NCBI GenBank assembly: GCA_905250885.1
Contig: CAJNOQ010001938.1
Location: forward strand, 1-27,368
Reading direction: 5' to 3'
Source of the DNA: Didymodactylos carnosus
Lineage: Eukaryota > Rotifera > Eurotatoria > Philodinida > Philodinidae
Length of the DNA: 27,368 nt
Part shown: in pieces, positions 26,515 to 27,368 of the stretch
How the letters are laid out: each line of letters opens with the position of its first letter
How positions within the stretch are numbered: position 1 is the stretch's first letter
Made by a program: the position numbers and the translations under genes
Notes under the pieces: model-generated
Databases searched by the model: none
Told to the model about the DNA's origin: nothing
The model's input: only the letters and a program-made list of their open reading frames with translations

Positions 26515-26888
26515 TTCGAGAAAATTTGATGTAGATCTGAAAAAGAACTTTTCACCTTGATACTGTGAAGAAAAAGATAACAAATTTTATTCAAATATCT
26601 AATATTGAACACGAAGGAATATTCGAAGAAAGAGAAACTTTCACATGAAAACACTAAGATACTCAATTATACCACAGTATATTCTTCGATGGTTCCTCTT
26701 CATCCATCTGATTTATTCACAATTCTAGTCGCGTATTGGCGATTTTGGTACATCACTTGCACCTGCTGATCCAATTGAGTTAATAAATACAATCTCAGTT
26801 TCATCACAAATCGGTTGTGCACAAACATGTAATGTGAATTCCTTGTATTGCATATACACAACAACTTTATTTAGTCTATAACCAAACG
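26515..26888. repeat. Duplicated segment F, inverted copy
   Basis: Reverse complement of 4220-4720 with a 116-bp deletion. It starts TTCGAGAAAATTTGATGTAG and ends TTTAGTCTATAACCAAAC. Confidence 0.85.
26689..26888 (+). pseudogene. Secreted PAN-like / Cys-rich protein, copy 2 (deleted and frameshifted)
   Basis: This is the inverted partner of the 4.0-4.5-kb pseudogene. The ATG at 26689 is retained, but one extra base soon after it shifts the frame, a TAG replaces the CAG of copy 1, and CACATT is missing after CGTATT. Past that point the PAN-like frame is recognisable (GDFGTSLAPADPIELINTIS, then SSQIGCAQTCNVNSL) until the 116-bp deletion at about 26845 removes the CRTFDYD...CRLFEGE core. At the position where copy 1 has a stop this copy has CAA. 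The two copies were therefore inactivated by different lesions. Nothing of the Cys-rich 3' part beyond YTQQLYLVYNQ is present. Confidence 0.7.
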
Positions 26889-27016
26889 GGATTTTGTGTT
26901 TAAAAATTCTTTAAAAATATTGAAAAATCTTGAAAATAGATCTTCACTCTATGCCTAATCCAAATAATATGATGGTAGGGAACGATCAACTGTCTAGTTT
27001 AAGTATAGGTACTCGT

Positions 27017-27059
27017 AAAACTATTAAAATATCGTATTTGATACTTGATTATGCATAGC
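27017..27059. repeat. Direct repeat G, right copy
   Basis: Same unit as 25255-25297, located about 1.76 kb further on. Confidence 0.8.
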
Positions 27060-27109
27060 TAATCAACTATGTTCTGATTTCTGTTCTTCGAGACCGTCGA
27101 TACTTTAAC

Positions 27110-27368
27110 ATCAGATGCACCACCATGCTCATCTCATTAGAGAAGAACTGATTTACTTGTTTTAATTTGTAACCAGTGGTGCAGATATTTTTCCCGTTTT
27201 TCCTCCATCTGTATTGCAGGTCAAAAGCATCAGTTTACAGTCTTTTTTCCAGCGAAAAGAGAGGTTCTAGACAACAAAAATACGGAAGAAGTTGGATAAA
27301 AGATATATTTTAGGTAGACAAAGCTACTCAATAATCCATTCATAAAAGTCATCTTAAACATGAAGACT
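27110..27368. repeat. Segment B, rearranged copy 4 (short direct piece plus inverted piece)
   Basis: CAGATGCACCACCATGCTCATC (about 27113-27134) is in the same orientation as in segment B, whereas 27228-27368 (AAACATGAAGACT at the window end) is its reverse complement. About 70 bp of other sequence lies between. One unit has thus been split and half of it turned around. The inverted piece runs off the window end. Confidence 0.8.

Overview
The window looks like nuclear DNA of an invertebrate, most likely a bdelloid rotifer (Adineta/Rotaria type). This is inference from four things: very AT-rich sequence; a GPCR gene with a probable 63-bp AT-rich intron; fragments of two families I associate with bdelloids (Kelch-repeat genes, and PAN-like/Cys-rich secreted proteins with an 'LCRTFDYD...CRLFEGE' signature); and many decayed transposons. 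I see no bacterial, organellar or viral gene organisation, and no rRNA or CRISPR array.

The only clearly intact gene is a class A amine-type GPCR on the minus strand (10268-11839). It resembles beta-adrenergic/octopamine receptors most. It has all the usual amine-receptor landmarks except that the TM7 NPxxY motif reads NFLLY.

Left part (1-9.1 kb) is a mosaic. It starts with the 3' end of a Ty3/gypsy-like LTR retrotransposon: a decayed integrase C-terminus, a small downstream ORF, a polypurine tract and the start of an LTR. Next come broken, rearranged Kelch fragments with their flanks (2.2-4.0 kb), a PAN-like pseudogene (4.0-4.5 kb) and a 270-bp hAT-type MITE candidate (4.9-5.2 kb). A 2.3-kb hAT-type foldback element follows (6031-8343). 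It has 27-bp terminal inverted repeats and a perfect 8-bp target duplication, and it carries opposed arrays of G-rich, telomere-like repeats. It sits in an inverted copy of the Kelch 5' flank, and intact empty sites for it survive twice elsewhere in the window.

Middle part (9.1-25.2 kb) holds the GPCR and otherwise AT-rich non-coding DNA with non-autonomous elements: an inverted-repeat element at 9.16-9.63 kb; a 204-bp hAT-type MITE with perfect 8-bp target duplications (12887-13090); a deleted MULE-type transposon with long inverted repeats (about 13.8-15.8 kb), one arm of which was invaded by a tRNA-like SINE; an inverted-repeat element at 19.9-20.96 kb with a second hairpin element nested in its right arm; a loosely paired element at 21.45-22.88 kb; and a hAT-like element at 23.7-24.05 kb.

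Right part (25.2-27.4 kb) is made of second copies of the left-hand Kelch/PAN segment, some direct and some inverted. The receptor is therefore bracketed by related, degraded duplications. The genes do not form a pathway. The layout is one conserved receptor gene embedded in transposon-rich, segmentally duplicated DNA of subtelomeric style.
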